64,000 bases of DNA from Halalkalibacillus halophilus DSM 18494 (lineage in GTDB: Bacteria; Bacillota; Bacilli; Bacillales; Alkalibacillaceae): NCBI RefSeq assembly GCF_000423105.1, contig NZ_AUHI01000004.1, positions 248,001-312,000 of the forward strand, in the 5' to 3' direction. The notes under the pieces were generated by a model. It worked only from the letters and a program-made list of their open reading frames with translations. It did not search any database and was not told the origin of the DNA. The position numbers were made by a program, and so were the translations under genes. Shown piece by piece: positions 52,310-62,281 of the stretch (the first letter of the stretch is position 1; each line of letters starts with the position of its first letter).

Positions 52310-54343
52310 ATGTCAGCAAGAGATCTGTCTGTCCTGTTAGGGGTTATTTTAATAATTGTTATGTTAGTAATCCCACTTCCAGGCTGGTTATTAAGCATTT
52401 TAATACTAACAAATATTTCACTAGCACTTCTCGTAATTCTAGTAACAATGAATACGACGGAAGCGTTAGAATTTGCTATTTTTCCATCTTTATTATTACT
52501 ATTGACTCTTTTCCGCTTAGGTTTAAACGTTTCAACTACTAGATCAATTCTTTCTGATGCTGAAGCAGGTGGCGTTATAGAGACCTTTGGTAATTTTGTA
52601 ACTGGCGGTAATCCTTTTGTTGGTTTTGTTATTTTCTTAATTTTAGTTATTATCCAATTTATAGTTATTACAAAAGGTGCCGAAAGAGTTTCAGAAGTTG
52701 CAGCAAGATTTACTTTAGATGCGATGCCTGGTAAACAGATGAGTATAGACGCTGATTTAAATGCTGGTATGATTACAGAACAACAAGCAAAAGAACGTCG
52801 AGAGAAAATTGAAAATGAAGCAGATTTTTATGGTGCTATGGATGGTGCCAGTAAATTCGTAAAAGGTGATGCCATCGCTGGTATTGTTATTGTTCTTGTT
52901 AATATTATCTTTGGTTTCATTATTGGAATGACCCAATTTGGCTTAAGTGCAGCTGAAACAGTAGACGTATTTTTACGATTAACGGTGGGAGATGGATTAG
53001 TATCTCAGATTCCTGCTCTATTAATAGCTACTGCTACAGGTATTATAGTAACTAGAGTAGCTGCAGAAGGAAACTTATCCCATGATGTAACAGGACAACT
53101 GTTTCGTTATCCACAAATGCTATATGTAGCAGCTGGAACAATATTCTTCCTTGGGTTTACACCTATTAACTTTCTATTAACCTCATTATTAGCAGGTGTT
53201 TTGACTGTAGGGGGCTTATATTTATCTAGAATGCAAAACAAAGAAGTAGAAGATCAACAAGATCTAGAACAAGAGCAGGAAGAAGAAAAAGAAATCAATA
53301 CACCAGAAAATGTTGTTCAGCTATTAAATATGGATCCTATTGAGTTTGAATTTGGTTATGCATTAATCCCTATAGCTGACACAAACCAAGGTGGAGATTT
53401 ATTAGACCGAATCGTAATGATCCGAAGACAGCTTGCATTAGAGCTAGGACTTGTCATACCAGTAGTTAGGATTCGAGATAATATTCAATTGAACCCGAAT
53501 GAATACCAATTAAAAATAAAAGGAAACGAAGTAGCAAAAGGTGAACTCTATATGAATCACTATTTGGCAATGAGCCCAGGTATGGATGATGATTCGATTG
53601 AAGGAATCGATACAATAGAGCCTGCATTCGGATTACCTGCAAAATGGATTAATGAAGAAATGAAAGATGAAGCGGAGTTATCAGGATATACAGTAGTAGA
53701 TCCACCTTCAGTTGTATCTACTCACATCACGGAAATAATAAAAGAACATGCTAGTAAGTTATTGGGTCGACAGGAAACACAGCAATTGGTTGACCATTTA
53801 AAAGAAACATACCCAATCCTAGTTGATGAAGTGACTCCTGAACCGTTATCAATTGGAGATATTCAAAAGGTATTAGCAAAACTATTAGATGAACAAGTTT
53901 CGGTAAGAAATCTTCCAATAATTTTCGAAACATTAGCTGATTATGGAAAAATGACCAATGACACGGACTTATTAGCTGAATATTGTCGTCAGTCTTTATC
54001 TGTCCAACTTACGAAGCAGTATTCATCTGATGACTATAAAATGAAAGTAGTAACCCTTTCTCCACAAGTAGAAAAGAAGATTGCCGAAAACGTACAACAA
54101 ACAGAACATGGGAATTTCTTATCTATGGACCCAGAAACACAACAAAAACTAATTGAAATAATTCATAAACAAGCATCTCAAGCCTTCGGACAAGATTCTG
54201 CTCCAGTTATTCTATGTTCTCCTGCAGTGAGGATGTATGTGAAACAAATGATTGGAAGATATCTGACGGACGTTGTCGTGTTATCTTATAACGAACTGGA
54301 ACCAGATGTTGAAGTAGAAAGTGCAGGGGTGGTGAATATCTAA
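52310..54343 (+). CDS. flhA: Flagellar export apparatus protein FlhA
   Basis: Nonameric export protein. Eight membrane helices in the N-terminal half (about residues 10-310) with TLFRLGLNVSTTRSIL and the FHIPEP-region DAMPGKQMSIDADLNAGMI; a large cytoplasmic domain follows (about 345-677) that binds chaperones and FliJ. 677 residues. ATG 52310 has ATGAGG at 52297-52302; TTG 52304 is a less likely alternative. The stop overlaps flhF (TAATG). Confidence 0.96.
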   Translation: MSARDLSVLLGVILIIVMLVIPLPGWLLSILILTNISLALLVILVTMNTTEALEFAIFPSLLLLLTLFRLGLNVSTTRSILSDAEAGGVIETFGNFVTGGNPFVGFVIFLILVIIQFIVITKGAERVSEVAARFTLDAMPGKQMSIDADLNAGMITEQQAKERREKIENEADFYGAMDGASKFVKGDAIAGIVIVLVNIIFGFIIGMTQFGLSAAETVDVFLRLTVGDGLVSQIPALLIATATGIIVTRVAAEGNLSHDVTGQLFRYPQMLYVAAGTIFFLGFTPINFLLTSLLAGVLTVGGLYLSRMQNKEVEDQQDLEQEQEEEKEINTPENVVQLLNMDPIEFEFGYALIPIADTNQGGDLLDRIVMIRRQLALELGLVIPVVRIRDNIQLNPNEYQLKIKGNEVAKGELYMNHYLAMSPGMDDDSIEGIDTIEPAFGLPAKWINEEMKDEAELSGYTVVDPPSVVSTHITEIIKEHASKLLGRQETQQLVDHLKETYPILVDEVTPEPLSIGDIQKVLAKLLDEQVSVRNLPIIFETLADYGKMTNDTDLLAEYCRQSLSVQLTKQYSSDDYKMKVVTLSPQVEKKIAENVQQTEHGNFLSMDPETQQKLIEIIHKQASQAFGQDSAPVILCSPAVRMYVKQMIGRYLTDVVVLSYNELEPDVEVESAGVVNI

Positions 54344-55488
54344 TGAAAGTTAAAAAGTATACAGCAAACACAATGCCTGAAGTAATGAAACACGTAAGAA
54401 AAGAACTTGGAGAATCAGCTGTCATCTTGAATTCTAAAGAAGCTAGAACCAAGGGTGTACTAGGCTTTTTTAGAAAAAAGCAAATTGAAGTTTTGGCAGC
54501 CGTAGATCCACAGCCAGTTCCGAAAAGAAAAAAGAGTCAACAAACAAAAGTTAAAAGCTTTGAAACGAATCACTCTGCTCCTAAAACAAAAGATAAAGAG
54601 TTTGCACAACAGCTGACAGCTAATAAAAACCTATTAGACGAGATTAAATCATTAAAGCAAGAGATTAATCAAAGACCATATTCTAGTTCGGGAGTACCAA
54701 GCGATCTTCAGCTAGCTGTAGAAATATGTGAAAAACAAGGTATTAATTCTGATATACAAGATGAATTAATAGATTACCTGTTAGAAAAATATTATGCAGC
54801 AAATAAAAACCTTACTGATGAAGATATTCGTAGCCATGTTCATACTTTTATTAAAAATTTCATAACTCCAGGTGTTCCTAAAGATCTTAATCTCGAAGCG
54901 AAACATATCTATCTGTTTGGTCCAACTGGTGTAGGGAAAACAACCACTGTAGCAAAACTGGCTGCAGATGCGGCTATTAATAAAGGAAAAAGTGTTGCTT
55001 TTATTACAATGGATACGTACCGAATCGCAGCGATTGAACAACTTAAAACATATGCAAAAATATTAAATATTCCTGTTGAAGTTGCCTATAATACGGAAGA
55101 TTTTCATGCTGCTAAAGAAAAATTTAAAGACAAAGATCATGTTTTTATAGATTCTGCTGGAAGAAACTTTAGAAAACCTGAATATACGGAACAAATTAAA
55201 TCCTTTGTCAATTTTGAAACAAATGACGAACTATATTGTGTCCTAGCTTTAACAGCTAAAGAAAAAGATCAGGATGACATTTACCAAAAATTTAGTGAAC
55301 TCCCTGTAAAGAAAGTAATATTTACAAAAGCGGATGAGACGATTCAATATGGTTCCATTTTAAATCTTTGGAAAAAACATAAATTTGAAATTTCCTTTAT
55401 AACGTTCGGTCAAGATGTTCCAGAAGATATCCAAGATGCGGATGCGGAATCGATCACCAAAATGATTGTTGGTGAACAATTATGGTAA
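54343..55488 (+). CDS. flhF: Flagellar placement GTPase FlhF
   Basis: SRP-type GTPase that determines where flagella form. Basic, low-complexity B domain (about residues 1-110), N domain, then G domain with G1 GPTGVGKTTTVAKL near 190, DTYRIAAIEQL, DSAGRNFRKPEY and TKADETIQYGS. 381 residues. It starts on the flhA stop and overlaps flhG by 7 bp. FlhG stimulates its GTPase. Confidence 0.95.
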   Translation: MKVKKYTANTMPEVMKHVRKELGESAVILNSKEARTKGVLGFFRKKQIEVLAAVDPQPVPKRKKSQQTKVKSFETNHSAPKTKDKEFAQQLTANKNLLDEIKSLKQEINQRPYSSSGVPSDLQLAVEICEKQGINSDIQDELIDYLLEKYYAANKNLTDEDIRSHVHTFIKNFITPGVPKDLNLEAKHIYLFGPTGVGKTTTVAKLAADAAINKGKSVAFITMDTYRIAAIEQLKTYAKILNIPVEVAYNTEDFHAAKEKFKDKDHVFIDSAGRNFRKPEYTEQIKSFVNFETNDELYCVLALTAKEKDQDDIYQKFSELPVKKVIFTKADETIQYGSILNLWKKHKFEISFITFGQDVPEDIQDADAESITKMIVGEQLW

Positions 55489-56387
55489 ATGACCAAGCTC
55501 ACCAATTAAGAAACAAAATGAAAAAGGGCGTACATGTGAATGCAGAAAATGCTCCTCCCGTAAACAAACACCAAGCACACACCATTGCGATTTTTAGTGG
55601 TAAAGGGGGAGTCGGGAAATCTAATTTCGCTTTGAATTTTGGATTAGGTCTTTGTAAACAAGGCAAAAAAGTTTTAATCTTTGACTTAGATATAGGAATG
55701 GGAAATGTTGATATTCTCTTAGGAGTGCACCCAATCCATTCCTTAACAACAATGTTAGAGAAAAAATTGCAAATTTCTGATATTATAGAACAAGGACCAG
55801 ATAATTTGTCATATGTTGCCGCAGGTACAGGATTAACAGATTTTTTTCATATGAACGAGGAAAAATATAATTATTTTGTTCAAGAATTAGATCATGTCAC
55901 CTCTAAGTACGACTATATTTTGTTTGACTTAGGTGCTGGGATGACTGAAGAACATATGGCATTTATCAATTCTTCAGATGAGTGTTTTGTAGTTACCACA
56001 ACAGAACCTCCATCCATAACAGACGCGTATGCTGCAATAAAGCAAATGGTGATACATAGTCCAAATGTCGATTCATTAAAACTTTCCTTACTTGTAAATC
56101 GAGTAGAATCAAAGCAAGAGATGAAAGCTGTGTACGAAAAGTTAGAACAAGTAATCAATAAATTCTTGGATTTTAACATCCATTTACTGGGATCACTACC
56201 TGATGATCCTTTTGTTACACAAGCAGTAAAAAAACAAGTGCCATTTATTGAACTTGATCAAAGAAGTGCAGTAAGTAAAACCCTATTTAAAATAGTGTTA
56301 GATTATTTAAGACTTAAAGAAGAGATCCCACAATCGGATCAATCATTTATTAATAAACTTACATCAATCTTTAAGAAAAGAGGTTGA
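55482..56387 (+). CDS. flhG: Flagellar number regulator FlhG (YlxH), MinD-type ATPase
   Basis: ParA/MinD-family ATPase that partners FlhF to set flagellar pattern. An N-terminal peptide (MVNDQAHQLRNKMKK) matches the FlhF-activating segment; the deviant Walker A SGKGGVGKSN is at residues 39-48; FDLDIGMGNVDILLG and FDLGAGMTEEH follow; a basic C-terminal tail may bind membrane. 301 residues. Confidence 0.95.
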   Translation: MVNDQAHQLRNKMKKGVHVNAENAPPVNKHQAHTIAIFSGKGGVGKSNFALNFGLGLCKQGKKVLIFDLDIGMGNVDILLGVHPIHSLTTMLEKKLQISDIIEQGPDNLSYVAAGTGLTDFFHMNEEKYNYFVQELDHVTSKYDYILFDLGAGMTEEHMAFINSSDECFVVTTTEPPSITDAYAAIKQMVIHSPNVDSLKLSLLVNRVESKQEMKAVYEKLEQVINKFLDFNIHLLGSLPDDPFVTQAVKKQVPFIELDQRSAVSKTLFKIVLDYLRLKEEIPQSDQSFINKLTSIFKKRG

Positions 56388-56392
56388 TTAAC

Positions 56393-57472
56393 ATGAAGAA
56401 AGTGTTAATCATCGATGACTCAGCTTTCATGCGTAAAGTAATCAGTGACATTATTAATAGACATGAACAGTTAGAAGTAGTCGGAACAGCAAGAAATGGA
56501 GAAGACGGGTTATTAAAGGTAGGAAAATTGAAGCCAGATGTCGTAACATTAGATATTGAAATGCCGGTATTAAATGGACTTGAAGCTCTAGAACAGATTA
56601 TGAAGCAAAACCCCTTACCTGTAGTAATGTTATCTAGTTTAACGACTGAAGGCGCCAAAAGTACGATAGAAGCATTAGAGCTAGGTGCAGTTGATTTTGT
56701 ACAAAAGCCATCAGGGGCAATTTCATTAGATATTGAAACAATTGAAGCAACTATTAATCAAAAAGTCCTTGCAGCTACTAATGCAAATTTGAAGGAAAGT
56801 GAGAGAAAGCCACGTACTCAAGGTCATCAACTACGTGTTACAGATGAAGTTAAACCAAACTTCAACCATCTGAAGACAGTTGTAGCAATCGGTGTTTCTA
56901 CTGGAGGGCCAAAAGCTTTACAGCAAGTTATAAGTAACTTACCGAAAAATATTAATGCACCAATTTTTATTGTTCAACATATGCCTGCTAAATTCACTGC
57001 TTCCCTTGCAGAACGTTTAGATCGTCTCTCCTCTGTACAAGTAAAGGAAGCGGTACATGGTGAAATTGCAAAAAATGGTGTAGTATACATAGCTCCAGGA
57101 GACTATCATATGACTCTTAAACAAGTAGGACGCTCCATAGCAGTAAATATTGATCAAGAAGATGTTATCAATGGGCATCGACCATCCGTTAACAAACTCT
57201 TTAATTCTTTAAGTGAATTAAAACAAACGAACAAAATTTTAAGTGTGTTAACAGGTATGGGGAGCGATGGGAAAGATGGAGTGAAGAATTTAATACAAAA
57301 AGATCCATCAACATATGTAATAGCTGAATCTTCAGAGAGTGCAGTCATCTATGGAATGCCAAAAGCAATTATAGAGAATGGATTAGCAAATGATATTCAA
57401 TCAATAAATAGAATTGCAGATCATATCAATAAAGCTGTACCTAATGAAGGAGGTAATAGATATGGAAACTAA
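56393..57472 (+). CDS. cheB: Chemotaxis protein-glutamate methylesterase/deamidase CheB
   Basis: Removes methyl groups from chemoreceptors during adaptation. Receiver domain with Asp54 in LDIEMP; linker; C-terminal methylesterase with Ser in GVSTGGPKAL (near residue 168), His in VQHMPAKFT and Asp in GMGSDGKDGV. 359 residues. ATG 56393 follows AAGAGGTTGA; the TTG at 56384 overlaps flhG and is less likely. Confidence 0.96.
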   Translation: MKKVLIIDDSAFMRKVISDIINRHEQLEVVGTARNGEDGLLKVGKLKPDVVTLDIEMPVLNGLEALEQIMKQNPLPVVMLSSLTTEGAKSTIEALELGAVDFVQKPSGAISLDIETIEATINQKVLAATNANLKESERKPRTQGHQLRVTDEVKPNFNHLKTVVAIGVSTGGPKALQQVISNLPKNINAPIFIVQHMPAKFTASLAERLDRLSSVQVKEAVHGEIAKNGVVYIAPGDYHMTLKQVGRSIAVNIDQEDVINGHRPSVNKLFNSLSELKQTNKILSVLTGMGSDGKDGVKNLIQKDPSTYVIAESSESAVIYGMPKAIIENGLANDIQSINRIADHINKAVPNEGGNRYGN

Positions 57473-59492
57473 TCAATATTTAGATGTATTCATAGATGAA
57501 AGTAAAGACAATCTTCAAGTTGTAAATGACAAATTATTAGAATTAGAAAAAGAGCCAACAAACATATCACTTGTCGAGGAGATCTTTAGAGCTGCTCATA
57601 CTTTAAAAGGGATGTCAGCCACAATGGGTTATGAGGATTTAGCAGACTTAACTCATAAAATGGAAAATGTGCTTGATGCAATCAGACATGAGCAAGTAAA
57701 TGTAAGTACTAGCCTTTTAGATGTCTTATTACAATCGCTTGAATATTTAGAAGAAATGATCATGGATATTGCAGATGGTGGAGAGGGTAAAAAAGATGTT
57801 TCTAAAGTTGTAACTCAATTACAGGCTATTGAAGCAGGAGAGCAACCTATTTCTGAGGTAGAAAGCAATGCAGCTACGTTGGCTGAGTCACCTGTAGACC
57901 ATCAAATGAAGGTAGATCAATTTGAAGAAACCGTTATTCACCAAGCTACTTCAGATGGCCAACAAGTTCACTACATAAAAGTAACCCTATCGGAAGACTG
58001 TATGTTAAAAGTAGCAAGAGTATATATGGTTTTTGAAGTATTAGAACAAAATGGGGAAGTAATTAAATCTGTACCAAGTGTAAGTGAATTAGAAGATGAA
58101 AACTTTGATCAGTCTTTTGAAGTTATACTTGTGACAGGAATTTCAGAAGAGGAATTAGAAGCTAAGATTATGAAAGTTTCCGAAGTCTCTGAAGTTAAGA
58201 TTGAAGACTTCAACAAATTAATGGTTGATCAGCCAACAGTTGAGCAAAAAGCTATAAAAGAAACTGAAATTCAAGAAGAAGAAGCAGAGATTAATCAAAA
58301 TAGTAAGACTAGTGAAGATGGAACGAAGAAAAAGTCTGCAGGAAATAAAACAATCAGAGTAAATATTGACCGGTTAGATGTACTAATGAACCTTTTTGAG
58401 GAGTTAGTAATTGATCGAGGACGATTAGAACAGATCTCTCAAGAGCTAGACCACAATGACTTAAAAGGGACTGTGGAAAGAATGTCCCGCATTTCTGGAG
58501 ATCTACAAAATATTATACTAACGATGCGAATGGTTGCTATCGACCAAGTGTTCAATCGATTCCCTCGGATGGTTAGGCAACTTACTAGAGAGTTAGGCAA
58601 AGATATAAACTTACAGATCGAGGGCGCTGAAACGGAATTAGACCGTACCGTTATAGATGAAATTGGTGATCCATTAGTACATTTAATTCGAAATGGGATT
58701 GATCACGGAATCGAAATGCCTGAAGAGAGAAAAGCAGCTGGAAAACCTGAAACTGGTCAGCTATTGTTAAAAGCTTATCACAGTGGTAATCATGTGTTTG
58801 TTGAGATCAAAGACGATGGACAAGGTATTAATCAAGAAAAAGTTATTAAGAAAGCTTTAGAAAATGGTGTGATTACCAGTGAACAAGTTGGGAATTTAAC
58901 TGATCGTCAAGTGAATGAATTAATTCTAGCGAGTGGATTTTCAACAGCAGATGAAATATCTGATATATCTGGTCGTGGCGTAGGGTTAGATGTTGTTAAG
59001 AATACAATTGAATCGTTAGGTGGGTCAATTGAAATTGATTCTGTCTACGGAAAAGGTACAACTTTCTCTATACAATTACCACTTACATTATCGATCATTT
59101 CAGTTATGTTAGTAATCGTTCAAGATGAAACATATGCTGTTCCATTATCTTCAATCATTGAAACGGCAGTTATTAAAGATACGGACATTATGAAAGCACA
59201 TAATAAGAGAGTCATTGACTTCAGAGGTAGTATTGTACCTTTAGTCGATTTAAAAGAAGTTTTTGAAGTACCTTCCAACGGTAAAGAGCAAGATGAATTC
59301 TATTCTATAGTAATTGTAAGAAAAGGCGATCAGATGGCTGGCTTAATTGTCGACTCATTTATCGGTCAGCAGGAAATTGTTCTAAAAGGATTAGGAAATT
59401 ATTTAACAGACATCTTCGCAATTTCCGGAGCAACGATCTTAGGGGATGGAGAAGTCGCCTTAATTGTTGATAGTAACGCACTTATAAAATAG
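57462..59492 (+). CDS. cheA: Chemotaxis histidine kinase CheA
   Basis: Kinase that phosphorylates CheY and CheB. P1 domain with His46 in AAHTLKGMSATMGY; P2 CheY-binding region (about 165-270) and an acidic linker; P3 dimerisation (NIDRLDVLMNLFEELVIDRGRL); P4 ATPase with HLIRNGIDHGIE, DDGQGIN and GRGVGLDVVK; P5 CheW-like domain. 676 residues. ATG 57462 follows AAGGAGGT; the frame stays open upstream in cheB. Confidence 0.97.
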   Translation: METNQYLDVFIDESKDNLQVVNDKLLELEKEPTNISLVEEIFRAAHTLKGMSATMGYEDLADLTHKMENVLDAIRHEQVNVSTSLLDVLLQSLEYLEEMIMDIADGGEGKKDVSKVVTQLQAIEAGEQPISEVESNAATLAESPVDHQMKVDQFEETVIHQATSDGQQVHYIKVTLSEDCMLKVARVYMVFEVLEQNGEVIKSVPSVSELEDENFDQSFEVILVTGISEEELEAKIMKVSEVSEVKIEDFNKLMVDQPTVEQKAIKETEIQEEEAEINQNSKTSEDGTKKKSAGNKTIRVNIDRLDVLMNLFEELVIDRGRLEQISQELDHNDLKGTVERMSRISGDLQNIILTMRMVAIDQVFNRFPRMVRQLTRELGKDINLQIEGAETELDRTVIDEIGDPLVHLIRNGIDHGIEMPEERKAAGKPETGQLLLKAYHSGNHVFVEIKDDGQGINQEKVIKKALENGVITSEQVGNLTDRQVNELILASGFSTADEISDISGRGVGLDVVKNTIESLGGSIEIDSVYGKGTTFSIQLPLTLSIISVMLVIVQDETYAVPLSSIIETAVIKDTDIMKAHNKRVIDFRGSIVPLVDLKEVFEVPSNGKEQDEFYSIVIVRKGDQMAGLIVDSFIGQQEIVLKGLGNYLTDIFAISGATILGDGEVALIVDSNALIK

Positions 59493-59504
59493 GAGGGACA
59501 AGCA

Positions 59505-59978
59505 ATGACTGAAGAAAATGTAATGAATGAAAAGGTAATCGTATTTAAGTTACAAGATGAAGAGTATGGTGTACCAGTTTCTTATGTTGGTTCAATTGAA
59601 CGAATGCAAGAGATTACTAGGGTGCCAAAAGCCCCGACTTTTGTAAGAGGAGTGATCAACCTTCGAGGAATTGTTACTCCAATAATCGACCTTCGAGAGC
59701 GTTTTGAATTAGAATTAACAGATTATACTGATTCTACAAGAATGATAATCGTAAGTATTGAAGATAAAGATGTAGGCATGATTGTTGATGGGGCAAATGA
59801 TGTGTTAGATATACCGGTAGAGGCAATTGAGCCACCACCCGAAGTTGTAGGTTCAGTTGACGTGGATTATATTCGAGGTGTTGCGAAAATCGATAAGCGT
59901 TTATTGATTTTACTTAACTTAGATAAAGTGCTATCAAAAGAGGAAGTTAGTAAACTTGAAACAGTTGAAAGTTCTTAA
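59505..59978 (+). CDS. cheW: Chemotaxis coupling protein CheW
   Basis: Links receptors to CheA. 157 residues forming one CheW domain: KVIVFKLQDEEYGVPVSYVGSIERM, the conserved VRGVINLRGIVTPIIDLRERF (near 48-68), and VDYIRGVAKIDKRLLILLNLDKVL. GGAGGGACAAGC precedes the ATG. Confidence 0.97.
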   Translation: MTEENVMNEKVIVFKLQDEEYGVPVSYVGSIERMQEITRVPKAPTFVRGVINLRGIVTPIIDLRERFELELTDYTDSTRMIIVSIEDKDVGMIVDGANDVLDIPVEAIEPPPEVVGSVDVDYIRGVAKIDKRLLILLNLDKVLSKEEVSKLETVESS

Positions 59979-59998
59979 GAATCGATGGGAGATTTGTG

Positions 59999-60628
59999 AT
60001 GAGTCATCAGGAGTTAAATAATATTCAATTGGATGTATTAAAGGAAATCGGTAACATTGGTGCAGGTAATGCGGCTACTTCTTTGTCACAATTATTAAAT
60101 CGCTCGGTTCAAATGACCGTACCGGTAGTGAACATCGTATCTTTTGATGAAATGATGGAAGAAGTTGGCGGATCAGATGATATGAAAGCTGCTGTGTTTG
60201 TTCGAGTTGATGGGGATGTACCAGGTAGTATGTTCTTTATAATAGCGCCTGAGGAAGCTGATCTATTTATTCAGATGATGTTAGATTCACCTTCTGCATC
60301 TTTGGAATCGCATGATGAGATGGCAGCTTCTGCTTTTTTAGAGTTAGGTAATATTTTAACAGGGTCATACTTAAGAGCATTATCTGACTTTACTCAACTC
60401 GAAGTCATACAATCTGTACCAACGGTGGCAATAGATATGGTAGGAGCTATGCTAACTCAAGGTTTAATTGAAATCTCCACAGAAACAGATCAAGCAATTA
60501 TGATTGAAACGGTATTACACGATATTGAAGGATTAGAGAGAGAAATGACTGGCCATTTCTTTTTACTACCAAACCCAACTTCATACGAAACAATCTTTAA
60601 ATCTTTAGGGGTACAATCAAATGACTAG
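59999..60628 (+). CDS. cheC: CheY-P phosphatase CheC
   Basis: Receptor-adaptation phosphatase. Two phosphatase helices are visible: DVLKEIGNIGAGNAATSLSQLL (residues 11-32) and EMAASAFLELGNILTGSYLRAL (about 108-130), each with the E..N pattern. 209 residues. ATG 59999 follows GATGGGAGA; GTG 59996 overlaps it. cheD starts inside its last codons, and CheD binding stimulates CheC. Confidence 0.95.
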   Translation: MSHQELNNIQLDVLKEIGNIGAGNAATSLSQLLNRSVQMTVPVVNIVSFDEMMEEVGGSDDMKAAVFVRVDGDVPGSMFFIIAPEEADLFIQMMLDSPSASLESHDEMAASAFLELGNILTGSYLRALSDFTQLEVIQSVPTVAIDMVGAMLTQGLIEISTETDQAIMIETVLHDIEGLEREMTGHFFLLPNPTSYETIFKSLGVQSND

Positions 60629-61118
60629 CGTGGCTACCATGACGAAGGTTGGGATTGCAGATTATAATGTTGTAGAATATCCAAACACTATTATGACCGC
60701 TGGGTTAGGTTCATGTATAGGGTTGGTGTTGTATGATGAAAGGAAGAAAGTTGCTGGGCTTGTTCATGTAATGTTACCGGACTCAACAATGTCACGAACA
60801 ACAAGTTTTAATGGCGCAAAATTTGCTGATACTGGTATCCAATTGCTTATAGATTCTTTAACGGAGCTTGGAGCGAGAGAGAGCAGGTTGAAAGCCAAAA
60901 TGGCTGGAGGAGCCCAAATGTTTGACGTGAAAAGCAGTAATGAACTAATGCGTATTGGAAATAGAAATACAGAAGCGGTAAGGTCATTATTGGAAGATAG
61001 AAAGATTCCAATTATATCAGAGGATGTTGGTGGGAATAAAGGTAGAACAATTGAATTTTTATTGGATTCATTTCAACTGAAAATTAAGACAATTAAAGAA
61101 GGCGTGACTTACATCTAA
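60621..61118 (+). CDS. cheD: Chemoreceptor glutamine deamidase CheD
   Basis: Deamidates receptor glutamines and activates CheC. The catalytic pair is Cys32 in GLGSCIGLVLYD and His49 in GLVHVMLPDS, with the threonine segment RTTSFNGAKFADT following. 165 residues. It overlaps cheC by 8 bp and the next gene by 1 bp. Confidence 0.95.
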   Translation: MTSVATMTKVGIADYNVVEYPNTIMTAGLGSCIGLVLYDERKKVAGLVHVMLPDSTMSRTTSFNGAKFADTGIQLLIDSLTELGARESRLKAKMAGGAQMFDVKSSNELMRIGNRNTEAVRSLLEDRKIPIISEDVGGNKGRTIEFLLDSFQLKIKTIKEGVTYI

Positions 61119-61465
61119 TGATTGGATCTATTTGGTGGAACATTTTAATTGCAACTTCAACAAGTGTATATGTGTTTTTATTATCCATTACCATTAATGA
61201 TCCCAGTCATGCACTTGTAAAAGCACTACTATTTTTTGTTTTTTCCTTTCTTTTTATGTTTATATTTAGAAAAATATTGACTTTCAGTTTACGAAACAAA
61301 GAAGATTCATATAAAGTGAAGCACGTTGATATGGAAAATACATCGAATGATAAAAATGATCAGCAAAACAACAAAAGTCAAAGTGAGTCAGATGAAATCG
61401 ATTCAGAACAAGCTGCTGAAGCAGTGAGGTCAATGTTACAATCAGACCAACAAGATGAATCATAA
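61118..61465 (+). CDS. Small membrane protein between cheD and sigD, unknown function
   Basis: Not recognised. A 115-residue protein with two hydrophobic segments (about residues 8-26 and 34-53), a short basic turn (RKILTFSLRNK) and a hydrophilic tail of about 60 residues rich in Asp, Asn, Gln and Ser that ends SDQQDES. By the positive-inside rule the tail is probably cytoplasmic. The start overlaps the cheD stop, and a plausible reading frame with operon spacing supports a real gene. In B. subtilis cheD is followed directly by sigD; a one-pass protein, SwrB, follows sigD instead. Confidence 0.7.
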   Translation: MIGSIWWNILIATSTSVYVFLLSITINDPSHALVKALLFFVFSFLFMFIFRKILTFSLRNKEDSYKVKHVDMENTSNDKNDQQNNKSQSESDEIDSEQAAEAVRSMLQSDQQDES

Positions 61466-61482
61466 GTATGGGGGTTCTACAA

Positions 61483-62241
61483 ATGAAAGAAACTTCATCC
61501 TCTTTAGCTTCCACTTGGAAAAAATGGCAGGAAACAAAGGATCAAGCGGCCGGTAACTTCTTGGTCGAGCATTATATGCCATTAGTAAATTATCAAGTGA
61601 GCAGAATATATTCACATTTACCAAAAAACATTGAGGTACAAGATGTAAGAAGTCTGGCTTTTATGGGATTAGTAGATGCGTTGGAGAAGTTCGATACATC
61701 TAGAGACTTAAAATTCGATACATATGCTTCTTTTAGAATTCGTGGTGCAATCATCGATGGTTTAAGGAAAGAAGACTGGCTTCCAAGGTCTGTTCGAGAT
61801 AAGTCTAAATCAATCGAACAAGCCTTTGAAGTGCTTGAGCAAAGATTACAACGAGAAGCTTCACTGGAAGAAGTTGCTGAATACTTAAGTATGGACGAAA
61901 CGGAAGTTGCAGAAGTAGTAAAAGACACTTTTTTTGCGAATGTCTTATCAATAGAAGATAAAACAAGTGATACAGAAGATGAACAACGTGAAAGCTTAAG
62001 AAATACAATACGGGATGAGGAAATGGAAACCCCTGACCAGTCGTACGAAAAACAGGAGAGCATTCAGGCGATCTTGGCCAAAATGAAAATATTAAACCAA
62101 AAAGAACAATTGGTTTTAAGTTTATTTTACAAAGAAGAATTAACTTTAACCGAAATTGGAGAAGTTATGGATTTATCTACTTCAAGAATCAGTCAAATTC
62201 ATAGCAAGGCTATCACACGATTACGAAATGAACTTACGTAA
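61483..62241 (+). CDS. sigD: Flagellar sigma factor SigD (FliA/sigma-28)
   Basis: Directs transcription of late flagellar, chemotaxis and autolysin genes. Region 2 (VEHYMPLVNYQVSRIYSHLPKNIEVQDVRSLAFMGLVDALEKFD, DTYASFRIRGAIIDGLRK), region 3, and region 4 with the helix-turn-helix ELTLTEIGEVMDLSTSRISQIHSKA. 252 residues. ATG 61483 follows ATGGGGG; ATG 61468 is the in-frame alternative. It lies at the end of the operon, so its level is sensitive to transcript length, as known in B. subtilis. Confidence 0.96.
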   Translation: MKETSSSLASTWKKWQETKDQAAGNFLVEHYMPLVNYQVSRIYSHLPKNIEVQDVRSLAFMGLVDALEKFDTSRDLKFDTYASFRIRGAIIDGLRKEDWLPRSVRDKSKSIEQAFEVLEQRLQREASLEEVAEYLSMDETEVAEVVKDTFFANVLSIEDKTSDTEDEQRESLRNTIRDEEMETPDQSYEKQESIQAILAKMKILNQKEQLVLSLFYKEELTLTEIGEVMDLSTSRISQIHSKAITRLRNELT

Positions 62242-62281
62242 TGTATTTTTCTAGCTTCTATAAAATATGAAGGTGATGTCA

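Noticed and set aside
52297..52542. Small open reading frame overlapping the flhA start
   Set aside because: It lies in another frame of flhA with no ribosome binding site and no recognisable protein character.
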